Of a stretch of DNA of 12,529 nt, positions 1-5,311 are shown in pieces. The stretch is taken from assembly GCA_002780065.1 (NCBI GenBank), contig PEWQ01000108.1:1-12529 (forward strand), written 5' to 3'. The notes under the pieces were generated by a model. That model was not told the origin of the DNA and searched no databases. It saw only the letters and a program-made list of their open reading frames with translations. A program made the translations under genes and the position numbers. This DNA comes from Candidatus Hydrogenedentes bacterium CG07_land_8_20_14_0_80_42_17. GTDB taxonomy: Bacteria > UBA8481. Every line of letters begins with the position of its first letter. The stretch's first letter is position 1.

Positions 1-108
1 ATGCGTTGGAATCGTGAGTCCGCAAACGCGATGATCGCCATTCGATCTCGCTGGTATACGAATCGATGGGATGCATCTTGGTCTGCACCCCGTGCTCTGG
101 CCGCGTGA
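1..108 (+). CDS. C-terminal fragment of a transposase (partial, runs off the left edge)
   Basis: The frame starting at base 1 is open for 35 codons and stops at TGA 106-108. The peptide begins MRWNRESANAMIAIRSRW and continues with an N-R-W-D-x-S-W segment before ending in PRALAA. From memory this resembles the C-terminal end of ISKra4-like transposases (a W..gAxAhhxLR....RWd.yW pattern), which would be the final piece of the protein that cuts and rejoins the element's ends. The stretch is visibly richer in G+C than its surroundings, as expected for a transferred element. Only the tail is present, so the catalytic residues cannot be examined. Whether ATG at base 1 is an internal codon or a start cannot be known; internal is far more likely. 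The family assignment rests on about 25 residues and could be wrong. Confidence 0.45.
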   Translation: MRWNRESANAMIAIRSRWYTNRWDASWSAPRALAA

Positions 109-134
109 AAGTGCCATTTTTTCGCCATGCACCC
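1..134 (+). mobile_element. Probable right end of an insertion sequence
   Basis: This combines the transposase tail (stop at 108) with the 26 bases that follow it, which end in CGCCATGCACCC at 123-134. Base 135 is exactly where a 49-bp repeat, also present at 4571-4619, begins. The other repeat copy has unrelated sequence upstream of that point. An element end at or near 134 explains both observations. The left end, its terminal inverted repeat and any target duplication lie outside the window, so the boundary is inferred. Confidence 0.35.
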
Positions 135-183
135 AGTGCAAATTGAAAATTTTATTTTTCCAATTTTCATTTTTCAATTATTT
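135..183 (+). repeat. 49-bp AT-rich dispersed repeat, copy 1
   Basis: It is identical over all 49 bases to 4571-4619, and a diverged copy lies in opposite orientation at 5184-5225. It starts AGTGCAAATTGAAAATTTTA and ends in CAATTATTT. It contains self-complementary arms (AATTGAAAA and TTTTCAATT), so it can fold into an AT-rich hairpin. No coding function is visible. Function is unknown; it may be a non-autonomous dispersed element. Confidence 0.8.
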
Positions 184-223
184 CACACGTTCCACGGGAG
201 AAGGCAGGGGTGAGGGCAGTCCT

Positions 224-1153
224 TTATCTAAATGGCTCCTCCTTACTGAAATCAGGATTGTAATTGTCTCTGCTCTCTAAAGATTGAATCCATCCGTTTT
301 TAAATCCGAGCTGTTCCATCTCTTCCAATACTTCTTCGTATTCGTCTCTACGCAGATCGCGGTTGAAGATAGGATTATCCTTTGTTTGCGGAGTCGGATG
401 ATACTGTGACATCAAAGAAATATGCAGTTCGTTAGATATCTCTTCGGCAAGAATTCTCAAACATTTTTTGCTGTTCTCGACGTGCCCTGGCAGAACCAAA
501 TGCCTGACGATAAGACCTGATTCAGCAACTCCTTCTTTTGAAAGCTTGATACCTGCTCCCTTTTGACGATACATCTCTTTAATTGCTTTCAATGCAATGG
601 AAGGGTATTTCGGAGCTGATGAAAGTTTTATAGAGAGTTCTTCGTCTGCATATTTGAAATCAGGAAGATAGACTTCTATTTTCCCTTCCAGAATTTCAAC
701 GACTTCTTTTTTGTCATAAGAATTTGTGTTATAGACGAATATAGCATCATTCCATTTTTTTTCTCGCACTGTATTCATAATATCAAACATTGCGGGAATA
801 GAATGAGAAGGTGAGACAAATCCTATTCCTCGACATTTGGATCTTCGAGCTTGCTCGATGAATTTCAAAACATCTTCGATTTTTTCATAACTCTTTGAAC
901 TCTTCTTTCCACTCCTGCTTATTTGATAGTTTTGGCAGTAGATACAGCGCATGTTGCATCCCGCAAAAAAAATGTTGCATATACCGTGCTCGCCGCTAAT
1001 TGGCGGCTCTTCGCCGTGATGAATAGAGATAGATGCAATATTGAGATCGTTTCCGCTTAGGCAAAAACCTGTCTCATTCGCATTTCTCTTGGCTCCACAA
1101 CTTCGAGGACAAATCTTGCAATAATTGTAATTAAAAAATTTCATTGCTTTCAT
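224..1153 (-). CDS. PflX-like radical SAM protein (pyruvate formate-lyase activating enzyme-related, COG1313 type)
   Basis: This 309-residue protein has two cysteine groups. The N-terminal CKICPRSCG segment (Cys12, Cys15, Cys19) with Cys31 is typical of the COG1313/PflX family and probably holds an auxiliary Fe-S cluster. GCNMRCIYCQN supplies the radical SAM CxxxCxxC (Cys66, Cys70, Cys73) that binds the 4Fe-4S cluster cleaving S-adenosylmethionine. HHGEEPPISG at about 45-54 and GFVSPSHSIPAM at about 111-122 are further family landmarks. Length is normal for the family. The family resembles glycyl-radical activases, but its substrate is not established, and no glycyl-radical enzyme lies nearby. 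It is likely cytoplasmic. The ATG at 1153 lacks a well-placed Shine-Dalgarno; a second in-frame ATG at 1144 is an alternative start. It is divergent from the lipoprotein gene, with 53 bases between the starts. Confidence 0.85.
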   Translation of the reverse strand: MKAMKFFNYNYCKICPRSCGAKRNANETGFCLSGNDLNIASISIHHGEEPPISGEHGICNIFFAGCNMRCIYCQNYQISRSGKKSSKSYEKIEDVLKFIEQARRSKCRGIGFVSPSHSIPAMFDIMNTVREKKWNDAIFVYNTNSYDKKEVVEILEGKIEVYLPDFKYADEELSIKLSSAPKYPSIALKAIKEMYRQKGAGIKLSKEGVAESGLIVRHLVLPGHVENSKKCLRILAEEISNELHISLMSQYHPTPQTKDNPIFNRDLRRDEYEEVLEEMEQLGFKNGWIQSLESRDNYNPDFSKEEPFR

Positions 1154-1171
1154 TATTCAAAATAATATCAT
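1144..1171 (+). promoter_or_regulatory. Candidate sigma70-type promoter for the lipoprotein gene
   Basis: TTGCTT (1144-1149) is separated by 16 bases from TATCAT (1166-1171). Transcription would start near 1178, about a dozen bases before the AGGAGGTG ribosome site at 1191-1198. It overlaps the first codons of the divergent radical SAM gene. This is a by-eye match only; such hexamer pairs occur by chance in AT-rich DNA. Confidence 0.3.
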
Positions 1172-1206
1172 TCACACCTTAGAAATGGAAAGGAGGTGTT
1201 TAACTA

Positions 1207-1473
1207 ATGAAGAAATTAATGGCAGGATTATTTGCGCTCGGTTTGGCTATTACGATTACAGCATGCGGACAAGAGGAGCAATTAAAACAGCAGATCAGCG
1301 ACTTAGAGACAAAGAATACTGAACTTCAGGCTCAGGTTCAGGAATTGAGCACTGCAAAACAGGAGTTCGAGACAAAGGTTCAGGAATTGGAAACTCAGCT
1401 TTCTACAATAGCTGCAATGGCTGTTCCGGATACAACTACAGCAGTTACTCAGTCTGAAATACCTGCAAAATAA
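1207..1473 (+). CDS. Small coiled-coil lipoprotein, Lpp-like in layout
   Basis: This 88-residue protein has a lipoprotein signal peptide: MKK, a hydrophobic stretch, then the lipobox I-T-A-C with Cys20 as the lipidation site. Gly at +2 (no Asp) fits export to the outer membrane if the cell has one. Residues 26-68 form a regular heptad coiled coil. The d positions are Leu26, Leu33, Leu40, Leu47, Phe54, Leu61 and Ile68; the a positions are Ile30, Asn37, Val44, Lys51, Val58 and Leu65. A Thr/Pro-rich tail ends in a C-terminal Lys (IPAK). Lipid anchor, zipper and terminal Lys recall Braun lipoprotein Lpp, but I see no sequence relation, so homology is not claimed. The start is fixed by AGGAGGTG at 1191-1198. 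It is probably transcribed alone, since a terminator follows directly. Confidence 0.85.
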   Translation: MKKLMAGLFALGLAITITACGQEEQLKQQISDLETKNTELQAQVQELSTAKQEFETKVQELETQLSTIAAMAVPDTTTAVTQSEIPAK

Positions 1474-1487
1474 TTTAGAATATTTTC

Positions 1488-1518
1488 AGCCATAGGTTTT
1501 TTGATCTATGGCTTTTTT
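1488..1518 (+). terminator. Intrinsic terminator after the lipoprotein gene
   Basis: AGCCATAG (1488-1495) pairs perfectly with CTATGGCT (1506-1513) around a 10-base loop. A run of six T (1513-1518) follows, then GTTTT. It begins 15 bases after the lipoprotein stop codon and separates that gene from the primase-like pair. Confidence 0.85.
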
Positions 1519-1525
1519 GTTTTAA

Positions 1526-1554
1526 TTGTGAATATTGTGATATTAAGATATATT
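1526..1554 (+). promoter_or_regulatory. Candidate promoter for the primase-like gene pair
   Basis: TTGTGA (1526-1531) is separated by 17 bases from TATATT (1549-1554). Initiation near 1561 would leave a short leader before the AAGGAGGA ribosome site at 1573-1580. It sits between a terminator and a gene start, where a promoter is needed. The match is by eye. Confidence 0.45.
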
Positions 1555-1586
1555 TCTTTGTGGACTTTTAATAAGGAGGAACTAAG

Positions 1587-3134
1587 TTGCGCTGGAATTC
1601 TTACGATTTTGTATTATCAACTGATATTCAATTTAATGGAGCGAGTTTTGATTATTGTCCCGACATTGAGGCGTATAAGCATGCTGATATAAAAACGGAA
1701 TATCAGACAATTGTTTCTCCTGAGCTTTCCAGAGTTTATAGCCGCGCGGCAAGGTCGTACGAATCTGCAGACCAGTCTATTTGCGCGCACGTTAGAGCTA
1801 TTGATCATCAATTACCTTTTCCTGCGGAATTTTTCCAGTGTCTGCTTCAAAAGCCTTCTCACTATGTGGACTTCAAAGGAAGAGTCGGCGAGATTATGGA
1901 CATTGTCAGACGCAATCATACTGTCATAAATGGAATCTTTCATAAAGCGTTTGCTGAATTCTACGGCTGGGGCGCTCAGATAGACAAAACTATTTATAGT
2001 GAAGTAGATACCTGTTTCAGATTTCTTGATGATGAACTTCGCAGTATCTTGAAAGGATATTTGACTCAAAAACCTCAGCGCTCGATCTTTATGCTGGATA
2101 TTGAATCTTCGCCGGCAAGTTTCGATTGGCTCGAACCTGTGTATCAGACTTTGAAGTGGCATTTGCGTAATTACGGGCTCGATTTCATCGCATCTGTTTC
2201 GGGGAAAGGTTACCATTTTATTTCGCAAATACCTCTTTATACCGGTGACTACGGCTATGACGACGGCAAAGGGCATCTCAATTATGCTATGATAAATTTG
2301 ATGGCAGTCGGAGGCGCGATAAGACCGGAAACTGTTGATCATTTGGTCTCGGTCAGATGGGGTTCGAGAAAACTTGCTCCTACTCCGCTTCTTTCTCAAC
2401 GCGCATATCAGGGAATGATAAAGCTTCAGCAATTTTTTGCAGTCAATACGGCAGATGAGATTAGACGTTCGCTATCTTCTAAAAGTATGGCGCCGTGGGT
2501 GAATTTTACTGATTCTGAAAATGATACTGTGATTCTGGATTTGACTTCGATGCTTCGCCAGAGCGAAATGGCTGTTTTCGGTTCTGTTGGCAGTCTCTAC
2601 AATAAATCGAGGTATCCTTACAAAGTGCGGCTGATACGCTCAAGAAACGGACACGAATATTTCAATAACGATCTTTCATGGATGCATCACACTAGAAATG
2701 ATCTCGGCGCGGCAAAGATGCATCTCGTTCATTCGGGAGGCAGAATTCCTGACGGAACAAGAGGCATTGAAAATATGCTTCAGGCATATTCAAAGAGTAG
2801 AATTAAGCGTGAGCTTCATGATCCTTGCGATCGAGATATAAATCCTGACAGAATCCGCGATTTTATTAACTCGAATTATAGAGAGATATGGAGGAGATGC
2901 CCTTCGATTCTTCATGACATTGAAAAGGCTCAGCCGAATTTCTTGAGCCCTCAATCTTTGAAGTGGGTTTACGAACAGATGGCAAATAAAGGATTTTCTA
3001 TTCTCGATATGATGACACTTAGTAAGGCGGTCTACTGCGATCCGGTAAAGAGAGTTGATATTGATCCCAAGTATTCGAAGGATGAATGGTGCCGGTGGCC
3101 GGCAGTGCTTATGGGTGAATGGTTTAAAGGCTAG
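1587..3134 (+). CDS. AEP (archaeo-eukaryotic primase)-like protein, first of a tandem pair; motif III diverged
   Basis: I do not recognise this 515-residue protein as a named family. Its central part shows the AEP motif order. Motif I is FMLDIESSP with Asp171 and Glu173, candidate metal ligands. Motif II is SGKGYHF, Ser205 to His210, which matches the AEP sGxGxH nucleotide-binding loop. A later acidic strand VILDL (Asp318) is followed by GSVGSLYNKS (332-341), recalling the R.PgSlHxK segment of AEP motif III. The usual Arg and His of that segment are absent (Asn339 lies near the His position), so nucleotide handling may be altered. Residues 453-486 align without gaps to 373-406 of the next gene's product. 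The N-terminal 165 residues are unassigned. The start is a TTG placed six bases after AAGGAGGA. Primase, primer-polymerase or a degenerate partner subunit are all possible. Confidence 0.55.
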   Translation: MRWNSYDFVLSTDIQFNGASFDYCPDIEAYKHADIKTEYQTIVSPELSRVYSRAARSYESADQSICAHVRAIDHQLPFPAEFFQCLLQKPSHYVDFKGRVGEIMDIVRRNHTVINGIFHKAFAEFYGWGAQIDKTIYSEVDTCFRFLDDELRSILKGYLTQKPQRSIFMLDIESSPASFDWLEPVYQTLKWHLRNYGLDFIASVSGKGYHFISQIPLYTGDYGYDDGKGHLNYAMINLMAVGGAIRPETVDHLVSVRWGSRKLAPTPLLSQRAYQGMIKLQQFFAVNTADEIRRSLSSKSMAPWVNFTDSENDTVILDLTSMLRQSEMAVFGSVGSLYNKSRYPYKVRLIRSRNGHEYFNNDLSWMHHTRNDLGAAKMHLVHSGGRIPDGTRGIENMLQAYSKSRIKRELHDPCDRDINPDRIRDFINSNYREIWRRCPSILHDIEKAQPNFLSPQSLKWVYEQMANKGFSILDMMTLSKAVYCDPVKRVDIDPKYSKDEWCRWPAVLMGEWFKG

Positions 3135-3143
3135 CGACTGAAG

Positions 3144-4475
3144 ATGACTCCGGGAGAATACTACCGCAAAATATTGCCTTCTTTGAAACAGTCTTTTGAA
3201 CGCTCAAATTATCTTCTCGCGTACGGCAGAGAACTTATTAATCTTTTAGGGTTCGGGCCTTACGATCTTCCAGTGACTGTTCAGCCTGTTTCTGAACTTG
3301 AAAAAATTGCTCTGGATTGGAACCTCGAGGTTTTTCTTCCTGTGCGCGGCAGGGATGCAATTTTGTTTCCTTTCGATTTTGAAATTGCATTGAAGAATGA
3401 AAATTCTAAACTTTATATTGGTCAGGATTCGCAAAAACATTACATCAGAAAATATATCTTTCCGGTTTCAAATTTTCTGGAGCATTTTCTTCAAAAAAGA
3501 AAGATCCCGTATCTTTTGGATTTTACTCCGTCCGGCGGGCATATTCTCTTTTATGTAATTCGTGATTCGCAGGCATGGAACGCGTTGCAGTCTATAGGAA
3601 GAATAGAACGCGATTTGAAAAGCGCTTACGAATGGACGGATCGAACAGGGAATGATATTAAGAGGCAGAAAGCTATTTCTGATCCTGAAGGCTTGGTTTT
3701 CAGCGCAATTGGAAGAATAGCTGAATATATCGGTTTGACTTTTATTGAACTCGAGGACGAATTGGTCGGTAAAAAAAATCAGGATGGTTTGGAAGCTCAT
3801 CTTTGCGATGCTTCGGATAGATCGATTAATATTGATATTTCTTGGGCAGGCGACCCTTTGTATATGCGGATCATGAGAGCTCCCGCGTCGCTTCACAAAA
3901 AAAATATGAATTATTATCAGGTTACAAAGTTCGGACCGCTCGCAGATGCGAAAGCTGTTTACTTTGATTCAAAAAAAATATTCAGAGCGTATAACAAAAT
4001 TGAAGAGGTATTTGATGCACAGTGGAATTTGGAACGCGCTGCGGATTTTAATATGATTTTGCCTGGTTACATCCCATTCGCAAATGAAGGCTTGGCAGGG
4101 CTTGTTGAGGAATATAAGCGCTCGCCTCTATTCGGACATCATATCTATTTTGACAAAGAAGATGATATGCCGAGAGGTGAGGCAAGACTACGAGCATTAA
4201 GCGATTCAAGCCTTGATGAGAAGACAATCAGTATAGTTCAAAATCCTAATCCAAGAATGCTTCAGCCTGACGCGCTAAAAAAAATGGTTCGTGATTTTCT
4301 TGAACAAAATTGGCATCCAAGGCACATCGGAAATGTTATTCGAGATTGCTACATCGATCCAAAATTTGAGTGGAACGCCGACTGGTTTAAATGTCCTGCC
4401 GAGACTAGAGCAAATTTTTGGGCGCGAATATATTCTAGCGTATTCTACCTTGAAAACGGAGAACCTATCATTTAA
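3144..4475 (+). CDS. AEP (archaeo-eukaryotic primase)-like protein, second of a tandem pair; catalytic motifs intact
   Basis: This 443-residue protein shows a clearer AEP signature than its neighbour. Motif I is FPFDFE (Asp78, Glu80). Motif II is TPSGGHILF (Ser130-His133). Motif III is NIDIS (Asp231) followed by MRIMRAPASLHKK (241-253), very close to the R.PgSlHxK segment of archaeal PriS-type primases. These residues would bind two metal ions and the incoming nucleotide for primer or DNA synthesis. No helicase, ligase or zinc-finger module is evident. The C-terminal part (373-406 and following, ending in a W/R/F-rich segment ETRANFWARIYSS) resembles the end of the upstream protein. The gene begins 9 bases after the upstream stop without a strong ribosome site, which suggests translational coupling and joint function. 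The assignment comes from motif reading only; overall family, substrate and partner are unknown. Confidence 0.6.
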   Translation: MTPGEYYRKILPSLKQSFERSNYLLAYGRELINLLGFGPYDLPVTVQPVSELEKIALDWNLEVFLPVRGRDAILFPFDFEIALKNENSKLYIGQDSQKHYIRKYIFPVSNFLEHFLQKRKIPYLLDFTPSGGHILFYVIRDSQAWNALQSIGRIERDLKSAYEWTDRTGNDIKRQKAISDPEGLVFSAIGRIAEYIGLTFIELEDELVGKKNQDGLEAHLCDASDRSINIDISWAGDPLYMRIMRAPASLHKKNMNYYQVTKFGPLADAKAVYFDSKKIFRAYNKIEEVFDAQWNLERAADFNMILPGYIPFANEGLAGLVEEYKRSPLFGHHIYFDKEDDMPRGEARLRALSDSSLDEKTISIVQNPNPRMLQPDALKKMVRDFLEQNWHPRHIGNVIRDCYIDPKFEWNADWFKCPAETRANFWARIYSSVFYLENGEPII

Positions 4476-4501
4476 ATGTAGGACGCACGTGCAGGGGAAA
4501 C

Positions 4502-4538
4502 TGCAAGCACAGGCGAGGACACTTGTGCCTCTAGAGCG
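4502..4538 (+). repeat. 37-bp direct repeat, copy A
   Basis: It is identical over 37 bases to 4715-4751. It begins TGCAAGCACAGGCGAGGACA and ends CTCTAGAGCG. It contains an imperfect palindrome around AGGACACTTGTGCCT and is much richer in G+C than the adjacent AT repeat. Confidence 0.85.
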
Positions 4539-4570
4539 TCTCCCGTTATATTAGAAATTACAAATTGAAA

Positions 4571-4619
4571 AGTGCAAATTGAAAATTTTATTTTTCCAAT
4601 TTTCATTTTTCAATTATTT
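4571..4619 (+). repeat. 49-bp AT-rich dispersed repeat, copy 2
   Basis: It is identical to 135-183. Similarity continues patchily downstream (ACAAGTTC here, ACACGTTC in copy 1). Upstream, a further CAAATTGAAA (4561-4570) precedes the unit, which suggests the full element is longer than copy 1 shows. It lies between the two 37-bp direct repeats. Confidence 0.85.
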
Positions 4620-4714
4620 TACAAGTTCTTTGAGAGAGGGAATATTACTTCTCATCTGGAGGCGCGTGCGCTACACGTCAATGGACGCCTCGCACGTGCT
4701 CGATAGGCGTGCGT

Positions 4715-4751
4715 TGCAAGCACAGGCGAGGACACTTGTGCCTCTAGAGCG
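4715..4751 (+). repeat. 37-bp direct repeat, copy B
   Basis: Second perfect copy of the unit at 4502-4538, in the same orientation, with 176 bases between them. It lies about 35 bases from the end of the histone gene, so it is in the histone mRNA's 3' region if transcription reads through. Confidence 0.85.
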
Positions 4752-4764
4752 AGACTGCCTGTGC
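4720..4764. repeat. Inverted repeat downstream of the histone gene, possible transcript end
   Basis: GCACAGGC (4720-4727) and GCCTGTGC (4757-4764) are perfect 8-base inverted arms around 29 bases that contain a smaller imperfect palindrome. On the leftward strand this follows the histone stop codon by about 20 bases and could form an RNA hairpin. No T-tract follows, so terminator activity is uncertain. Confidence 0.45.
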
Positions 4765-4785
4765 CTACAAGAATATTAAATTTGC

Positions 4786-5076
4786 TTATTCTGCCGCCGG
4801 TTCTTGACCTTCTGACTGAACCGGAGCAGCTTCTACTGCCTTAACTACTGCAGAATAGTTTTCAGTTAACATCTTTCCTGCAGTTTCAATATGCTCAGGC
4901 ATAATTGTCTTCTTCTTCGCCTTTATCGCTTCTTCCGCTGCAAGTCTTCCTAATTCCGCAAGAAATTTGTGTCCTAGAATTCTAGCCTGTTGAACTGCCG
5001 GTCCGCTGATTCTTTCAATTTCTCCTGCTCCGCTTAATACGTGAGCCTTTGCTACACTTGTTGCAATGTCTGCCAT
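4786..5076 (-). CDS. Histone-fold DNA-binding protein (archaeal/bacterial histone type)
   Basis: This 96-residue protein follows the single histone-fold plan: short helix 1 (about 3-14), loop GAGEIERIS (16-24), long helix 2 (about 26-54), DNA-contacting loop KKKTIMP (54-60) and helix 3 (about 60-70, possibly longer). KKTIMPEHIETA corresponds to RKTIKAEDIELA of archaeal histones, and RISGPA to RVSDDA. The span from that Ser to the loop Thr matches archaeal HMfB, as I recall it, in length (34 residues). The conserved Arg-Asp clamp of the loop/helix 3 junction is replaced by Lys55 and His62. A tail of about 20 residues, rich in Ala and Glu, follows. It probably dimerises and coats DNA or RNA. 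The start is supported by AGGAGG (5084-5089) seven bases upstream and a promoter-like element. It is a stand-alone gene, convergent with the primase-like pair and divergent from aconitase. Confidence 0.78.
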   Translation of the reverse strand: MADIATSVAKAHVLSGAGEIERISGPAVQQARILGHKFLAELGRLAAEEAIKAKKKTIMPEHIETAGKMLTENYSAVVKAVEAAPVQSEGQEPAAE

Positions 5077-5104
5077 TTTGATTCCTCCTAAAAATATTTA
5101 TTGC

Positions 5105-5133
5105 ATGATAAATTATTAGTAGCGTCATTTCAA
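5105..5133 (-). promoter_or_regulatory. Candidate sigma70-type promoter of the histone gene
   Basis: On the minus strand TTGAAA (5128-5133) is separated by exactly 17 bases from TATCAT (5105-5110). Initiation would fall near 5098, about 20 bases before the ATG, just ahead of the AGGAGG ribosome site. Spacing and position are consistent, but the match is by eye. Confidence 0.5.
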
Positions 5134-5183
5134 GATAAGAACTAAATTTTTATAAAGTTTTCCACAGTATGTATGGGCAGACC

Positions 5184-5225
5184 AATAATTGAAAAATGAA
5201 AATTGTAGAGATAAAATTTTCAATT
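5184..5225 (-). repeat. Diverged, inverted third copy of the AT-rich repeat
   Basis: Compared with the reverse complement of the 49-bp unit, 39 of 42 bases agree. The first 22 bases (5184-5205) and last 14 (5212-5225) are perfect, with three differences in the six bases between. It lies in the intergenic region between the histone and aconitase genes, immediately upstream of the likely aconitase promoter. Confidence 0.75.
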
Positions 5226-5230
5226 AGCTC

Positions 5231-5257
5231 TTTACAATTTGCAATTTCAAATATAAT
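5231..5257 (+). promoter_or_regulatory. Candidate promoter for aconitase and the following transporter genes
   Basis: TTTACA (5231-5236) is followed after 15 bases by a perfect TATAAT (5252-5257), about 55 bases before the aconitase ATG. The spacing is short for an ideal sigma70 promoter. The -35 region begins six bases beyond the end of the inverted AT repeat, so an insertion may have shaped this promoter. Confidence 0.4.
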
Positions 5258-5311
5258 TGCAGTTGTGTTGCATAACACTACGTATGGAGCACTTTGATAA
5301 GGAGATAAGTT

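Larger units (their letters stand above)
4476..4785. other. 310-base gene-free block of nested repeats between convergent genes
   Basis: It lies between the stop codons of the primase-like pair (rightward) and the histone gene (leftward), so it must contain the terminators of both. It holds two copies of a 37-bp repeat, the second copy of the 49-bp AT-rich repeat between them, and several short CGCACGTGC/GCGTGCG-like GC-rich motifs around 4663-4715. Short open frames here consist of repeat sequence and are not credible genes. No classic T-tract terminator is obvious. Confidence 0.7.

Noticed and set aside
71-280. Rightward open frame of 69 codons
   Set aside because: It crosses the transposase tail, the AT-rich repeat and the 3' end of the radical SAM gene, has no ribosome site, and the peptide is repeat-derived (F/N-rich).
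1501-1692. Rightward open frame overlapping the terminator and the TTG start of the primase-like gene
   Set aside because: Starts inside the terminator hairpin with no ribosome site. The AAGGAGGA at 1573-1580 serves the TTG at 1587 in another frame.
1812-2432. Long leftward open frame inside the first primase-like gene (206 codons)
   Set aside because: Fully antisense to a gene with recognisable motifs; peptide is Arg/Ser/Ile-rich without motifs or a ribosome site.
4579-4779. Rightward open frame in the repeat block
   Set aside because: Made almost entirely of the 49-bp and 37-bp repeats; no homology-like features.
4476-4785. CRISPR array suggested by repeated units
   Set aside because: Only two copies of the 37-bp unit, 176 bases apart, with no regular spacer and no cas genes nearby.
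5149-5156. TTTATAAA, which could be read as an archaeal TATA box for the histone gene
   Set aside because: Too far upstream (over 70 bases from the ATG) and palindromic by chance in AT-rich DNA. The TTGAAA-17-TATCAT pair is better placed. It would matter only if the contig were archaeal.
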